DNA from: Welwitschia mirabilis
Taxonomy: Eukaryota > Gnetophyta > Gnetopsida > Welwitschiales
Direction of reading: 5' to 3'
Length of the DNA stretch: 64,000 bases
NCBI GenBank assembly: GCA_051453625.1
Contig: JBOZIK010000001.1
Coordinates: 49,647,691 to 49,711,690 of the forward strand
Positions 22,871 through 35,040 of this stretch are shown piece after piece. A program made the position numbers and the translations under genes. A model generated the notes under the pieces. That model had not been told where the DNA came from and did not search any database. It saw only the letters and a list, made by a program, of their open reading frames with translations. Each line of letters begins with the position of its first letter. The first letter of the stretch is position 1.

Positions 22871-23380
22871 AATTTATTTATAATATGAGAAACAAAGAGA
22901 TTAAATAATTCATGAAAAATAAATCTCTTATAAACCTCATGATATGAAGAATTCCAAATATAGATTCCATTTAAAGATTGATATTAAGGATGAAAAAGAT
23001 TAATGGTTCTATTAGGAATTAAAATTTTTAAAGAAAGTTTCTTAAGATGAATGATTGAGGTAGGTTTAACATATTTAAGAAGTTTTCTAAGTTTTAGCTT
23101 GAAGTATATATTATCAAGAAGATAAGATTTTCTACATTTTAGAAGTCTAAGATTTTCCAAGTCATATTTTTAAGAAGACTTATCATTAGAAGCTAAAGTG
23201 GACTTGGTAGAAAAGATGTTTCTTTGAATATTTTTAAGATAGTAAAATGAAGAAACATATGAATATTTTATAAATTGGATTATTATATTAGAAAGTATAG
23301 GTCTATTTGTTATTAAGTTTGATTGAGATTTTATGGTTTTTTTCATTATTCCTCCTTTCGTCATTATTGTTTTTGACCTT
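22871..23380 (-). pseudogene. Unidentified ORF of element E, homologous to the element B ORF
   Basis: I do not recognise the protein. The minus strand gives about 165 codons with only two in-frame TAA stops, which is long for such AT-rich DNA. The start region is MTKGGIMKKTIKSQSN (23364). The segment FSTKSTL...YDLENLRLLK...YLLDN (about 23050-23215) aligns with B at about 10330-10460, and the underlying DNA aligns too. Beyond that the two differ; the E version continues to FVSHIINKFYGAKI and stops at the edge of the plastid fragment. It sits after protease, where RT should begin. It could be a captured or element-specific protein. Confidence 0.5.
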
Positions 23381-23479
23381 ACTATGTTAAATCTTTTTTG
23401 TACTATTTGTATCAGTGACTGTATCTTTGCTTTTGCATTATTCTAATTTTTATTTTACTAATTTTTTATTTTTTTGACT

Positions 23480-23518
23480 ATCATCCTACTCTATCATCTA
23501 GATGACAGGGTGGATGAT
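23480..23518. repeat. Well-preserved 39-bp palindromic repeat
   Basis: It has arms ATCATCC...GGATGAT and a centre TCATCTAGATGA that is itself a perfect palindrome. It lies between protease and the unidentified ORF of E, outside the usual leader and LTR positions. Confidence 0.85.
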
Positions 23519-23759
23519 AAGGCTTATAACAAAATTTTTCAATTAAGTTAACATGTTGGACTTCTTTCTTATTAAAAGATTTTACTTTTTTATCTTCATG
23601 ATTAAAACTATTTATTTCCATTGGATTTTTATACAAAGTTAAGTCTTATAGCATTATTAATTTCTCTCCAATTGGGTAATGTTATACAAACAAAGTTGGT
23701 TTAGTTCTTTTATCTATGTTTTCGTCATCACCTAAATCTTTGACTATAGCACTAAAAAC

Positions 23760-24150
23760 GCTAATAGTGTATCTCTTGTTATTAATGTGACATTCTGTTA
23801 ATCTAGTTAGTATGTCTATGATGCAATGGGTGGTTGCACAAAAGGCTCTTCCTAAAATTAGTAGGTAACTTCCATCATGTTATACTTTAGTTATAACCAC
23901 ATCTATGGGATAGAAGGCTTCTTCTATTTGGATAAATAAGTTTTTAATGATCCCTATAGGTTTTTTGATTGATCTATCAACTAAATCTAGGGTGATTTAT
24001 ATAGGTTTGGTTCTTTCTTCTAATCTAAATCTTTTTCAAATGTGAAGCATCATGATGTTAATACTTGCTCCAATATTAATTAAATCTTTTCTTATTTTCT
24101 TATTTTCTTCTAAAGTAATACTTACTTTAGCTACCCTAGGATCTTTAAAT
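23760..24150 (-). pseudogene. Aspartic protease of element E
   Basis: The minus strand gives KDPRVAKVSITLEE, then the active-site region DLINIGASINI, then DLVDRSIKKPIGIIKNL and LILGRAFCATTHCIID. This aligns with the A protease (4036-4430) along its whole length. The position of the catalytic Asp (D in DLGASIN) reads Asn here, a single G-to-A change, so even with the frame intact the enzyme would be dead. It is followed by a short remnant of the protease-RT linker and then the unidentified ORF, with no RT. Confidence 0.82.
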
Positions 24151-24419
24151 TTAGGTGTTTGTTTATGATTAATTTGGAAATGGATTATGCAAGGAAGCCT
24201 CTCCTAGGGATAGTGCATTTTTGTTTTTTTCTAAGTAGATCTTTCCACAACTTAGCATACTTAGAATTTTATTACAAGAGTTTTCAAAATGGTAAGTTAA
24301 TACTAACATCTTGAAATAAATATTTTAAGTGATCATTAAAAATAGGATTTGTATTTAGTCTATCAAGCCAAGGGGTAGCTTATCTTTTTCTTTTATTTTT
24401 TTGTTAAGAATCTAAAGTT

Positions 24420-26030
24420 GAAGGGAAATTATATGCTTCTAAAATTTCTATATTATCCTCTTTCTCACTTACATTATCATTTTTAGAAGTTGAAGATTCA
24501 TGGATAGGTAGTGGTGTGCAATTATTTTGCAATCCCGTTTTACTTCATTTGGATTTGAAAAGGTTAAGTTACAAGAGATCCTTGCGGTTTTTGAAGGGTT
24601 AACATTACTTGTTGAAATACATTAATTAAATCTTCAACATTTTTACTTTGATTTTTAATGGCTATTAAGGTTCTTATTAACTCTTCTATTAGATCATTTT
24701 GATTTTATTAAGAATTGAGGCACTTAGTTAAAAGTTATTTAGTTAGAAGTTTAAATTATTGAATCTATTCTTAAAAGGTTTTCAATTATTTTACCTACTT
24801 ATTCCTTGTTGATATTGCATTTGGTTTTGAAAATTAAGAGGTCTTTGATTAAATGCACATACTTATTTAAGTAATTTCTCTTTACATATTCATAATAAGA
24901 GATATTCCTTTTGTTACGTGAGAGTCATCTTTACATATATCACATGTTGATGTTATACTCTTTTCATTTACCACTTTTACATCTATAATTGTTTGATTAT
25001 AGTTCTCTAAAGAATTAGTAAAATCTTTAATCACATTTATTAAATCATTTTGAACTTTCTCCTTATCATGTTTTTCTTCTTTTAAGTCTTTTATCATTTA
25101 ACCTACAATTCGATTTTCTTTAAAATGTGGTTTCAACTAAGTTTTACTAATTTAAATAAGATCTTTCAACAATGTCCATGCATTTTCTATATCTAGATTC
25201 ACCAAGTTGCCACACATAAAGAATCTACCAGTTGTTTAATTTCCTTATTCAATCCACTGTAAAAATAATTTATTAATTGTTCTTTAGGGAATTCATTAAT
25301 GGGATTGGAATGTATAGCTATAATAAACAGTTTATATCTTGTGGCATAATCCTTACTAGGTTATTGCTGGAAATTCATGACCTCTTATTTTTTTTTCTTT
25401 ATTGTGCTCTTACTCATGTCTATTTTGATAAAAGCATCTTGTACTTGATTCTAAGTTTTAAGACTTTTATGAGGTATAGTTTTAAGCCAAATTTTTACCA
25501 TATCTCCAAGTGTGATAGAAAAGATAATCATATAGGTTATATCACTCATTCATTTTTTCTTTTTCCATTTTCTTAAGTGAGCAGTAATTGTTCTATATCT
25601 ACAAGATGTTGAAAAGGATCTTCATTAGGTTCTTCTTAAAATGTTGGATAAGCATTTAAGTGTTTTAACTCTACATTATCATCAGGAGGTAGGTCAAAAG
25701 GGTTTTGAATCTCATGTTTTCTATGAAATATTAAATCTTTAAGTTTAACATTTGCATTAGATATGTTAGCATTAGGAGTTCTTGTCATGATTGGGGTATT
25801 GGATGATACTATTTATCTTTGCCTTTGCGTTATATTTAAAACAAATTAAAAAAATGATTCGCTTCCAGGCTATTGTGTTCTTTTAAAAAAAAATAAATTA
25901 CAAAATAATAAAAGCTATTTTTTTTAAGGTTTAACTCTTGAAATTCTTCATGTACTTAGGATATGCATATTTAGGTTAAGTTCAAATTTGACTAGACCTT
26001 CTCTGATATTTTTCTCGATTAGTCTTCACT
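24420..26030 (-). pseudogene. Gag of element E
   Basis: The minus strand carries the same gag as A in decayed form. Recognisable points are the knuckle TCDICKDDSHVTKG at about 24905-24950, preceded by a Lys/Glu-rich stretch (24882-25097 is open for 71 codons). Matches to the A capsid region occur around 25250-25700. The N-terminal region lies near 25960-26030. Stops and frameshifts are frequent, and the largest open pieces are about 70 codons. It runs into protease as in A. Confidence 0.72.
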
Positions 26031-26089
26031 CCCTTAGATACTTATCTTTTTATTCAAGTGTGATATATCCCTAAATGATTAATGATAAT

Positions 26090-26341
26090 GTCATCTCTAT
26101 CATCATCTGAACAATTGCTTGGACGACTACTACACAGAAAACATAAAATAGAAAATAGAGAATAGAAATAAAATAGAAACCAAAACCTAACAATCATATA
26201 TTTATGTCGTTTGGATGTCATATGAGATGATTTTGATTTTATTCTATGGTGAAAAACCAAAAAAAAATAATAAAAAATATTAAAAAACGATAACCCTAGG
26301 CTATCATTTGCTTGTATCATGAGAATGACAAACAGGATGAT
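26090..26341. repeat. Three palindromic repeats in the leader of element E
   Basis: Copies lie at 26090-26127 (GTCATCT...GGACGAC), 26193-26231 (ATCAT...GATGAT around GTCGTTTGGATGTC) and 26303-26341 (ATCAT...GGATGAT). Spacing is about 105 bp, between PBS and gag. Confidence 0.8.
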
Positions 26342-26509
26342 AGGCTTAAAAAACGTGGATTGAAAAATGAAAGGTATAGAAAAACATGGAAAGAAAAATC
26401 ACGATATTTACAAATAAAATATAATACTACCACAAACAAATATCTAAATCAAAATAAAAAACACTTATTTGGGTAATGACAATCTTTGAACACTTTACAC
26501 CCTCTCCCA

Positions 26510-26531
26510 ATAATAATGCCAAGATGTTGCA
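26510..26531 (-). promoter_or_regulatory. Primer binding site of element E
   Basis: The minus strand reads TTGGCATTATTATTGGGAG next to the 5' LTR. It matches TTGGCGCCGTTGCCGGGGA apart from CpG-type and other transitions plus a few extra changes. Confidence 0.75.
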
Positions 26532-27757
26532 CTACATATTTATGCAAATATCATATTCTTTATTAAATATTGTCAATCACAAATATATGCAAAAATAAAA
26601 CACACTAATATAGAGGGGAGTGGACTTAAATGTCATAATCCATTAAAAAAAGGAGATGAGAAAAAAGAGAATTTCTTTTTATGAAGTAAAGGTTTAAAAT
26701 AAAAATCAACAAGGTAAGAAAGTAAACACACTTATGCATATAAAAATGCAATCTACTCTAAATGCAATATCTATTTGACTACCAAATATTTATCACTAGG
26801 ATTAGTCCTGTATAACCTAGATCAATTAAGAAAACTGTCACTAACATTAACCAACCTGAGTTATTAAGTGTGTCAAACAGAATATGAAAACATGTAATAA
26901 TTCGTCTATGAAGTATAAAATGCAATGCAAGTCCTAAAATAATAATTTAAACCTTGATAAAGGTTGTCTTTGGTAACCTATATTAATTATGAAACTGTCA
27001 TGGAATCATAGTCAACATAAATCATAAGGGACATGCACATGAATATATAAAACTAAAAGAAGATTTTCATTAGATCTCAAACCAAAATTGTGTTACAAAG
27101 TACCAATACCTCAATGAAGGAGACACAGTTTAACACCAAAGAAAACCCCTCTTTGCAACTAACAGATGAACCTCTGGCCCTTCGATCTCTTATCACAAGA
27201 ATTTTTATTCTAACAAAGATAATTGAAGTCAAGGGAGAAGGTGGTATTTATTAACAACAATAGACTCTAATAGTAGCAAATCTAGTAGATGCATGAGAAA
27301 CACTAATGGTGCATAGAAAGTACATGACACATTGGACAATTTACATAATACTTGTTACATTACCTAAAATTAGATATCATTCTTTATGTCACCTTAATGA
27401 TAGTAGGACAATTCCACATTAAGAGAGTTCTATATTTAGCCTTCATATCAGTCTAGTCAGCATCCTAGTCATCATGCAAGTGGTGTCGTTCTAGTGGTCA
27501 TCTAGAAGATTGATGGAAGGACAAATTTCTTCGATCTCTTAAGCAAGCTAATTTGGCTTTATAGAACATTAATTCATTCTCAAAATGTAAAGTACTATAA
27601 TTAATCCAAAATTCCTCCAAAAGTGCTAGTATTTGTGCATTTTCATGATTTTCTCCTTGACTCTCAATAATTATTATTTTATGCTTAAACTTCTCTAAAT
27701 GTATTGTAAATCTACTCAAAATACCCTATTAAAAACATACAATTTAGCATCATAAGA
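26532..27757 (-). repeat. 5' LTR of element E
   Basis: This is about 1.23 kb. It starts (plus-strand view) with TGTTGCACTACATATTTATG and aligns with 18767-20000. Palindromes lie at about 27376-27412 and 27485-27522. The outer end is worn (CATCATAAGA where GCAACA is expected), so its boundary is good to a few bases only. Confidence 0.85.
27376..27522. repeat. Two palindromic repeats in the 5' LTR of element E
   Basis: The copies are worn: ATCATTC...AGGACAAT at 27376-27412 and GTCGTTC...AAGGAC around TCATCTAGAAGA at 27485-27522. The positions equal those in the other LTRs. Confidence 0.65.
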
Positions 27758-28767
27758 TCCATATTCTTGTATCCATTTTTAAGACATAGAACTATGTGAT
27801 AATAGGAATTCAATAGTTAGTAATAACTACATCCATTTACCTATCTCCTTTATAAAATAATACACTACTCTAAAAACTATCTAAATACCTCCTCCATAAT
27901 GAAGTCTTTAAACCTACATAACATAATGGCTTTAACTAAGAAAACTATGATAAAAAGAGAGGGTCAGTCTAAGAAGACTAATGGTAGTACTGGTGGAAAT
28001 AAGATTGCATAGGAATTATAAGTACTAATAGGTTCAAACTCATAAGATTTTTTATCTAGAAAAAGCAGCATCATAATATATTATAGGATAANNNNNNNNN
28101 NACATTGGTGATAGTAAAATTAGTGCAACTGATAATAATGCTAAGTGAATTGCATAGGTATAGATAAAAAAAAGGCAATATGAACAAAGGGTCATATGAA
28201 TGTGGGTCAGACATAGGTAGAATTGGTCATGAGTGAAAAAAACTTAATGGTATAAATGGAAATGATGGTAGTACCAATGAAAATATGCACACAATATAGG
28301 GCAAGGTTGGAATTAGCTTACAGTAGTAAGGCTTTAGTTGTAAAAGAGATAGATATAACACACATTAAGGGTTTATATTTTCATAAGGAAAATGTTATGA
28401 AATTTTAATTTTATGTCTTTTTCTTTTTCACATAATTTGATATAATGTATTAATTTGCAATCACACATATAATTCAAATACTAATCATAGTAATCAAGGA
28501 TAAAGCATACCTATCCTTATGAAGCTAAGCAAAGTCATTATTTCATTCATAATATTATCAATTACATAAAGCTCAATATTAAATTTATTTTTTAAGAAAA
28601 AGATATTATTATACTAAATCATAAAATTAAGAAAAAGAATGAGATGATTTAATTAAATAAATGATATAATAAAAATTTATTTTAATTGATACTTTGAACA
28701 TTCTTAGGATAAGATTTAATCTAGTTTCTAATATACATGTACTGTAATGTATTTCTATTCTCTAGTT
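27758..28767. other. Unassigned DNA right of element E
   Basis: A short start-like frame at 27926 (MALTKKTMIKREGQSK) runs about 28 codons and is purine-rich further on. It resembles nothing I can name. A 10-N gap lies at 28092-28101. I looked for the continuation of copia fragment D (integrase) and did not find it. Confidence 0.4.
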
Positions 28768-30450
28768 GTTATACCCCTATAGGTCCATCACAAACATAAA
28801 AAAGGGTTTCGTCAAAGTAAAAAGATTCTTTGAAACTCACATTCAATTCTATCATGTGTATATCAAACTAGAATTTCAAATTCTTTAATTAAAAAATGGG
28901 TTATGAGTTATGAACTATGAATATATTACATGTATTAGACCTAAGTCAAGATAAATAATGAATGTTATTATGTAAGAAATGTGCATGTATGGTTCAAATT
29001 GTACTCATAAAAATATGAATATTTATGTCACACATGTCATCTGATCCCTTCTTATGCTAAAGGATGCTCATATAGGTTTTGATTTTTTGAAACTAGTATA
29101 ATCAATACATTCTCATGTTGGTTACTGGGTTTTCATAAACAATACATAGTAGAGACATATATCATCCCCATAATAAATCATGATGATATTGAAATATTTT
29201 ATTTACACAATGTGTAATTTCCTCATGAAAATGGAGATCTTCTATAAAGTATTTCATCCACATAGTATGAATTCATATGAAGACATAGTATGAATTCATA
29301 TGAAGATCTTTATCATATGGAATGTTTATATTTCTTATATAATATGTTTTTTCCTTCTCTTTTTTTTCTTTCTCTCTCTATTTCTTTATTTTTATTTAAT
29401 AAAGATAGAATGTATTTTATAAGAAGATCTTTATTACATATTATCATATCCTATATTTTGTAAACTCTATTTACTTGAATAATAAGTATGTTAAGCTTTT
29501 AGTCAAATAACTAATTATTTAAGTTCCTTGTTAAATAAGATGTCATTTTGAAACTAACCTTAGTTTGTAATCTTTATAACTTACCATGAAAATGGTAAAA
29601 ATTATGTTAAAAGATTTTTTAATGAGAAAATCTATCCAAATAATTAAAATTAGATAATTCCATTATGTGAGGAATTAAAATCATATGATAAAATAATTGG
29701 AAGTTTCAAGAGGACATAATAATATATTTTGCATTTTTCTTTTTAATATTTATTTAGATTCNNNNNNNNNNNNNNNNNNNNNNNNNNNNNNNNNNNNNNN
29801 NNNNNNNNNNNNNNNNNNNNNNNNNNNNNNNNNNNNNNNNNNNNNNNNNNNNACTTTGTTTATAGCATACTCATTACTTTATTCATTAGGATTGAAGAGT
29901 TTGTCTCATTATGCCACATGCTAATTCTGAGATTTATGCATTTATTCTTTTGATGCATGTCTTGGATGAATTAAACTTACTTCTTAGCCTATGAATAATT
30001 AAAAAGAGCTAGCATGAGGAAATGATACATGTAATTAAACTTGCTAATTAAAGCAAGAACATTACTCATCCTAGTTAGGTGCATGAGTCATAAATACAAT
30101 CTTTTTTCATACTCCAATGTCATTTATTACTCATCCTACTTATCAAATGCTAAATCATATAATCTTGAATTATGAGCCTTTGTTTATCTATACATAGAGA
30201 TCTTTTTCTCTCTTGTAAAAGGAGATACATTTCTTTTATTTATTAAAATTGTATTTCTTTTTTCCTCTCTGTTTCTCTCTTTATTTCATTCTCTAACTTG
30301 TGGAGCTTGAAGCTTGAAAGCTTGGAGCTAAGGAACTCTTTTTCTTAGATCTTCATCATTTTTAACTACCAAGAAATTACTAATCTTTTTAAGTAAGCTC
30401 CTTACTCTTATTATCCATATGATCTCCTTTCCTCCCCCCTATTGGAATTA
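28768..30450 (+). repeat. Candidate LTR or LTR-like region
   Basis: It begins with TGTTATACCCCTATAGG, a common style of plant LTR start. About 1.4 kb later it has a TATA-like CTATACATAGAG, followed by TCTCTTGTAAAAGGAG and a pyrimidine-rich tract. That layout fits an LTR promoter and end. I find no second copy, PBS or target duplication, and a 91-N gap (29762-29852) lies inside. A perfect 23-bp tandem pair lies at 29261-29306. Confidence 0.35.
29261..29306. repeat. Two-copy 23-bp perfect tandem repeat
   Basis: The 23-base unit, starting CATAGTATGAATTC, occurs twice back to back (29261-29283 and 29284-29306) without a mismatch. Confidence 0.95.
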
Positions 30451-32900
30451 TGTTATAAAATATGTTTCCTTTCCATTAGCATCCACCAAGATGTTATAGT
30501 GATATATTAGGGAATCTCTTATGCTTGGCAATGGTGGATAACTAATGCATGATGAAGGCTAAGTGACTAGGGAATTCACTACTAAAACAAAAAAAAAAGA
30601 AGGGTAGTCATGTTTATTTTAATATTATATTTATTTTTATCTATTATGCATTAGAACCACTCTTTAGGCCAGTATTCTTCCATGGAAAATATCAAGACTC
30701 ATAGTAAATGTTTTCTTTGAATTGATTTGATTTTTCTTTTTGCAATAATCCTTTTATTTTTACAATTGAATTGTCTTTTTATAACTAATTAGTTAGTATA
30801 TCTATTATTTTGTTGATCTGAGTTATTACTTTATAGAAACTTTATCATATATTTGTGATGGTAAAAAAATAAATTTCTAGAATAGAGGCATAGCATAAAA
30901 ATATCATGTCTTATTAATTAACAAGTATAAATTAGTGAAAGTTTTTTTTTATAAGTCTAGGATTATGTCATGAACATGAAAATGTTCATTTTAGTGTACC
31001 TATATGTGAAAATTACAAAATTGAGTATTCTAGGTTGTAGGAAATTAAATACACTTTCTAAAACATCTTAAATCATTTAAAAATTTAAATTATGTTGAAC
31101 ATTATGGTCATTTTAGTATAGTGTGGTACCACTATAATTTTAGAAAAGTTGATAGTTTTTAGGCTTAAATGATAAAGTTAAAATTAATACTTTTATAATT
31201 CCAAGATAATTAAAGTTAGATTCCAAGGAACCTATTATGTGTCTAGTTTTTAAAAAACTACTACAATTTAATTTTTGCTTTATAATTAATTAATTATTAA
31301 TTTTTAGCTATGATGTCTTCCTAAAGCCCAAAAATGTTATAATTAGTGTTTAAAATTAGAGAAATCCTATCACACAACATTTTATAGGGAAATTTAGTAT
31401 ATAAAATATGTTTCTATTAGTAGATTTAAGTTAAATTATCTATATTTGGTATTTAATTGTAGAAATACCTCTTTAACCCTTTTTTCTTAGCTTACTTTAA
31501 ATGGATATGCTTATAAAAATTTTCACTTGAGTAGTTTAAGTTATAGCAGTAGTTTCTAACTTATTACTTCTTTTTATTGACTTATAACATATCCATCTAA
31601 AATCCTGGATAGATTCTTATATCCTAATAATTATGCTTGAGGTATACTTTCTTTTATTTATCTTCTTTGCACCAATCCATGGAGATTTTCATATGATCAT
31701 AGAAGAGTATTTCTAGGATTGGCATAACTTCAAGTATGTTTTAGTTTCTTTAAGTACATTATTTTATTTCTATTATTTTTAAAAAAGAAAAGAATATTTT
31801 ATTTATTTAAATAGAAAAAGAAAAGAAAAGATTATTTCATTTATCTAGATTTTTATTATTATAATCTTGGAAAAAAGAAATGTTCTTTTATGCTTGACTT
31901 CTTTTTATGGTTGTTTCTATAAAATAAACAAATATAACTAGAATTATTATAACTAGGTAAATATTTCATTAAATATCCATGTTAATTAGAATTTTTGCAT
32001 GCATTTGAATGGTATATTCATGAAATATGACTAAATTAAGATAATTTTAATAATATTCATATCCACAATTGGATTTCATTCCCAAGATGGGTTGCATTGC
32101 ATTTTTTTATGATACCTTGTGGAAATGGATTTGATTACCGCTCTCCTACTGTACCCATGTATGAACTTACTTCAACTTAATATCTTGAGCCTTTAGCATC
32201 GATGGATTATTTTGCACCATCTAGAGATTCTTCAAGGAAGTGGGGGTCATTTATAAGCATGCATCCATCTCATGTACCACCTGCTACCTATATTGGAGGT
32301 ATATCAAGGTGAAGTGAAACCCTATGAAGTTAAGTTGTCCATGTTTGTATAGTTTAGAACCTAAAGTAAGATTAACTCACATCTGAAGGATGGCTAGATA
32401 TCGAGTTGGAATGCTATTAATTAGAGTTGCAACCTTCTATTACATTGGTTAGGTATTATCCTTAAAAATTTTTCCATGTATGTTAACAATAAGTTTACAT
32501 CTTCTTAACTATTTATAAGATATATTTTATGTGATAAAAAACTAGGAAGAAATGGAGACATAAACTTATGACATCACTACTATTTGTAAACCAAAATAAT
32601 CTAGAAATTAATCATAGGCAAATATATGATATTAATATGATTTGTATTTCTTAGAATGTAGAAACTCTAATTAAGAAGTAAGTAGAATTTGGTCCTAGGT
32701 TCTATTGCATTTCTCAGGTAAAAAGAATAAAAAAGAAAGGAAGTTAAAATAAAAATTTACTTAATTAGGATAAGATAAAAGAGAGGGTCACACATATAAT
32801 GTGTATCTTCCTCAGAAAAATGGAGGTCTTTTAACATATATAATGTATACTCTTCTCATATATAATATCTTTTTTTAAATGTTTTTTAAACATTTTTTCA
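30451..32900. other. Unassigned AT-rich DNA with one codon-like patch
   Basis: It is mostly featureless. At 32098-32290 a plus-strand frame of about 60 codons with one stop (SMDYFAPSRDSSRKWGSFIS and further) is less AT-rich than its surroundings and could be a gene fragment. I cannot identify it. Confidence 0.4.
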
Positions 32901-32978
<78 letters not shown>

Positions 32979-33724
32979 ACAAANNNNNNNNNNNNNNNNN
33001 NNNNNNNNNNNNNNNNNNNNNNNNNNNNNNNNNNNNNNNNNNNNNNNNNNNNNNNNNNNNNNNNNNNNNNNNNNNNNNNNNNNNNNNNNNNNNNNNNNNN
33101 NNNNNNNNNNNNNNNNNNNNNNNNNNNNNNNNNNNNNNNNNNNNNNNNNNNNNNNNNNNNNNNNNNNNNNNNNNNNNNNNNNNNNNNNNNNNNNNNNNNN
33201 NNNNNNNNNNNNNNNNNNNNNNNNNNNNNNNNNNNNNNNNNNNNNNNNNNNNNNNNNNNNNNNNNNNNNNNNNNNNNNNNNNNNNNNNNNNNNNNNNNNN
33301 NNNNNNNNNNNNNNNNNNNNNNNNNNNNNNNNNNNNNNNNNNNNNNNNNNNNNNNNNNNNNNNNNNNNNNNNNNNNNNNNNNNNNNNNNNNNNNNNNNNN
33401 NNNNNNNNNNNNNNNNNNNNNNNNNNNNNNNNNNNNNNNNNNNNNNNNNNNNNNNNNNNNNNNNNNNNNNNNNNNNNNNNNNNNNNNNNNNNNNNNNNNN
33501 NNNNNNNNNNNNNNNNNNNNNNNNNNNNNNNNNNNNNNNNNNNNNNNNNNNNNNNNNNNNNNNNNNNNNNNNNNNNNNNNNNNNNNNNNNNNNNNNNNNN
33601 NNNNNNNNNNNNNNNNNNNNNNNNNNNNNNNNNNNNNNNNNNNNNNNNNNNNNNNNNNNNNNNNNNNNNNNNNNNNNNNNNNNNNNNNNNNNNNNNNNNN
33701 NNNNNNNNNNNNNNNNNNNNNNNN

Positions 33725-33804
<80 letters not shown>

Positions 33805-33813
33805 ACACACACA

Positions 33814-33866
<53 letters not shown>

Positions 33867-33895
33867 TCTCTCTCTCTCTCTTGCTCTCACACATA
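32901..33895. repeat. Compound (CT)n/(CA)n microsatellite with a 741-N gap
   Basis: CT units are followed by a long CA run to about 32980. N covers 32984-33724. CT, CA and CT runs then continue to about 33895. The gap is a collapsed repeat. Apparent reading frames of over 300 codons across it (Leu-Ser or His-Thr repeats) are artefacts. Confidence 0.95.
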
Positions 33896-34429
33896 CACAT
33901 ACTATCCCTCTCTCACAATTAAATTACTGAATATTTTATTAGAGGTACTTATGTGCATATGTTTATCTTCCTCATGATGTGAGTAGATACCATGAATTTC
34001 TTTTACAAATGGCATGTGTTTTGTACATGTGGGCATACATCCTTCTCTCTCTCTTTCCTCCCCTTCCCCTATTTTTTAAAATCACATCCTATAAATATTT
34101 ATAGTCATATATTCATATTATAAGGTTTTATATCTGTGAGAATATTTTTAGATTTTTTTAAAAACATAATTACTTTAAATGCTATATAGAATATGAGCCA
34201 TGGTATGCATTAAAAAAAGCAAATATGATTGTCTAAGAGTTCATTTACCAATTTAGTTCCTAGTTCAATAAGTGGTAGAAGGTATCTAAAATATTGAAGT
34301 CTTACATGGTGAACTTAATAATCTATGTACTTGCTATAATTCTAGATTTCAGCCTAGAATAAATCTAGAGCTTAACATTGTTAAAATTGCATTTCTTAAG
34401 TGATATTAATTTTAAAATTAATTGATTTA

Positions 34430-35040
34430 TTTTCTTTTTTAAATTTTGTCTAGTTCTAAATCAAGGGAATAAGGTCAAATCCATAACTCATGGAAAACTT
34501 TCTATGGAAATATTTCATGTTTTTGCTATTTAATTCAAAAGAAGGATTATCCTTAAGGCTAATAATCTTAACAATATATGAGGAAATAGTTCTAATACTT
34601 AAAAAAGGTCTAGTACATCTAGATATACATTTCATGGAAAATTTATACAGTTTTTAATTACATAGAAAAACTAAGTAATTTGTTTTAAAGGATTTGCTAA
34701 GGATGTAGTTATCACGATAGGCTTTTGTTCTTTGTTCTTGAATTTTTTTTTGTTTTTCATAGACTCCATTCCTAAGTTTTTCAATTTTGTTAGATCAAAT
34801 TTTCTAATTTCTAGATCTTCATTTAAGTTTTTAGTTTAGCTATTTCATGGTCTAGAAATATTTATGTTCAGTTTCTATGAGAACATGGTAAGATTTTTCA
34901 AATATGAATTAGTGAGATGACACTCTACTAAAGCCCATATAAGAAGTTTGGTAGGACTTAAAAAGAGCATTATTGAGGTAAAGAGACCAATATTTTTTAT
35001 TAGAATTTACTAATTTTTATAGGATCTTTTTTAACTTTAT
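34430..35040 (-). pseudogene. Element G: integrase C-terminal part, left of insertion H
   Basis: The minus strand reads KLVNSNKKYWSLYLNNALF, then SYQTSYMGFSR, then EKLRNGVYEKQKKIQEQRTK and further. This is the region after the catalytic Glu in Athila-type integrases (NSNRKDW...LWAYRT..., then the ELDEIR...AYE...KTKKWHD stretch). The upstream part of the same integrase is found 26.5 kb away at 61580 and beyond, also on the minus strand. The two halves flank element H and together give the expected domain order. Confidence 0.75.

Larger units (their letters stand above)
18767..27757 (-). mobile_element. Element E: two-LTR, pol-deficient member of the Athila-like family
   Basis: Paired LTRs lie at 18767-20000 (3') and about 26532-27757 (5'). 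They enclose, on the minus strand, a PBS, a leader with palindromes, gag, protease, an unidentified ORF, a plastid 23S fragment, the conserved noncoding domain and a purine tract. RT, RNase H and integrase are missing. The flanks GCCAT (18761-18765) and TCCAT (27758-27762) could be a worn target duplication, but this needs a one-base shift of the left LTR end. The LTRs are visibly diverged, so insertion is old. Confidence 0.85.

Noticed and set aside
18761-27762. GCCAT/TCCAT as a firm target duplication of E
   Set aside because: It needs a one-base shift of a worn LTR end, and the flanking copia does not resume; kept only as tentative.
27926-28010. Start MALTKKTMIKREGQSKKTNG, superficially like a histone H3 tail
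   Set aside because: Only a few residues agree, it breaks after about 28 codons and no histone fold follows.
32875-33922. Reading frames of over 300 codons made of Cys-Val, Arg-Glu, His-Thr or Leu-Ser repeats
   Set aside because: They are translations of CA/CT microsatellites through a 741-N gap.
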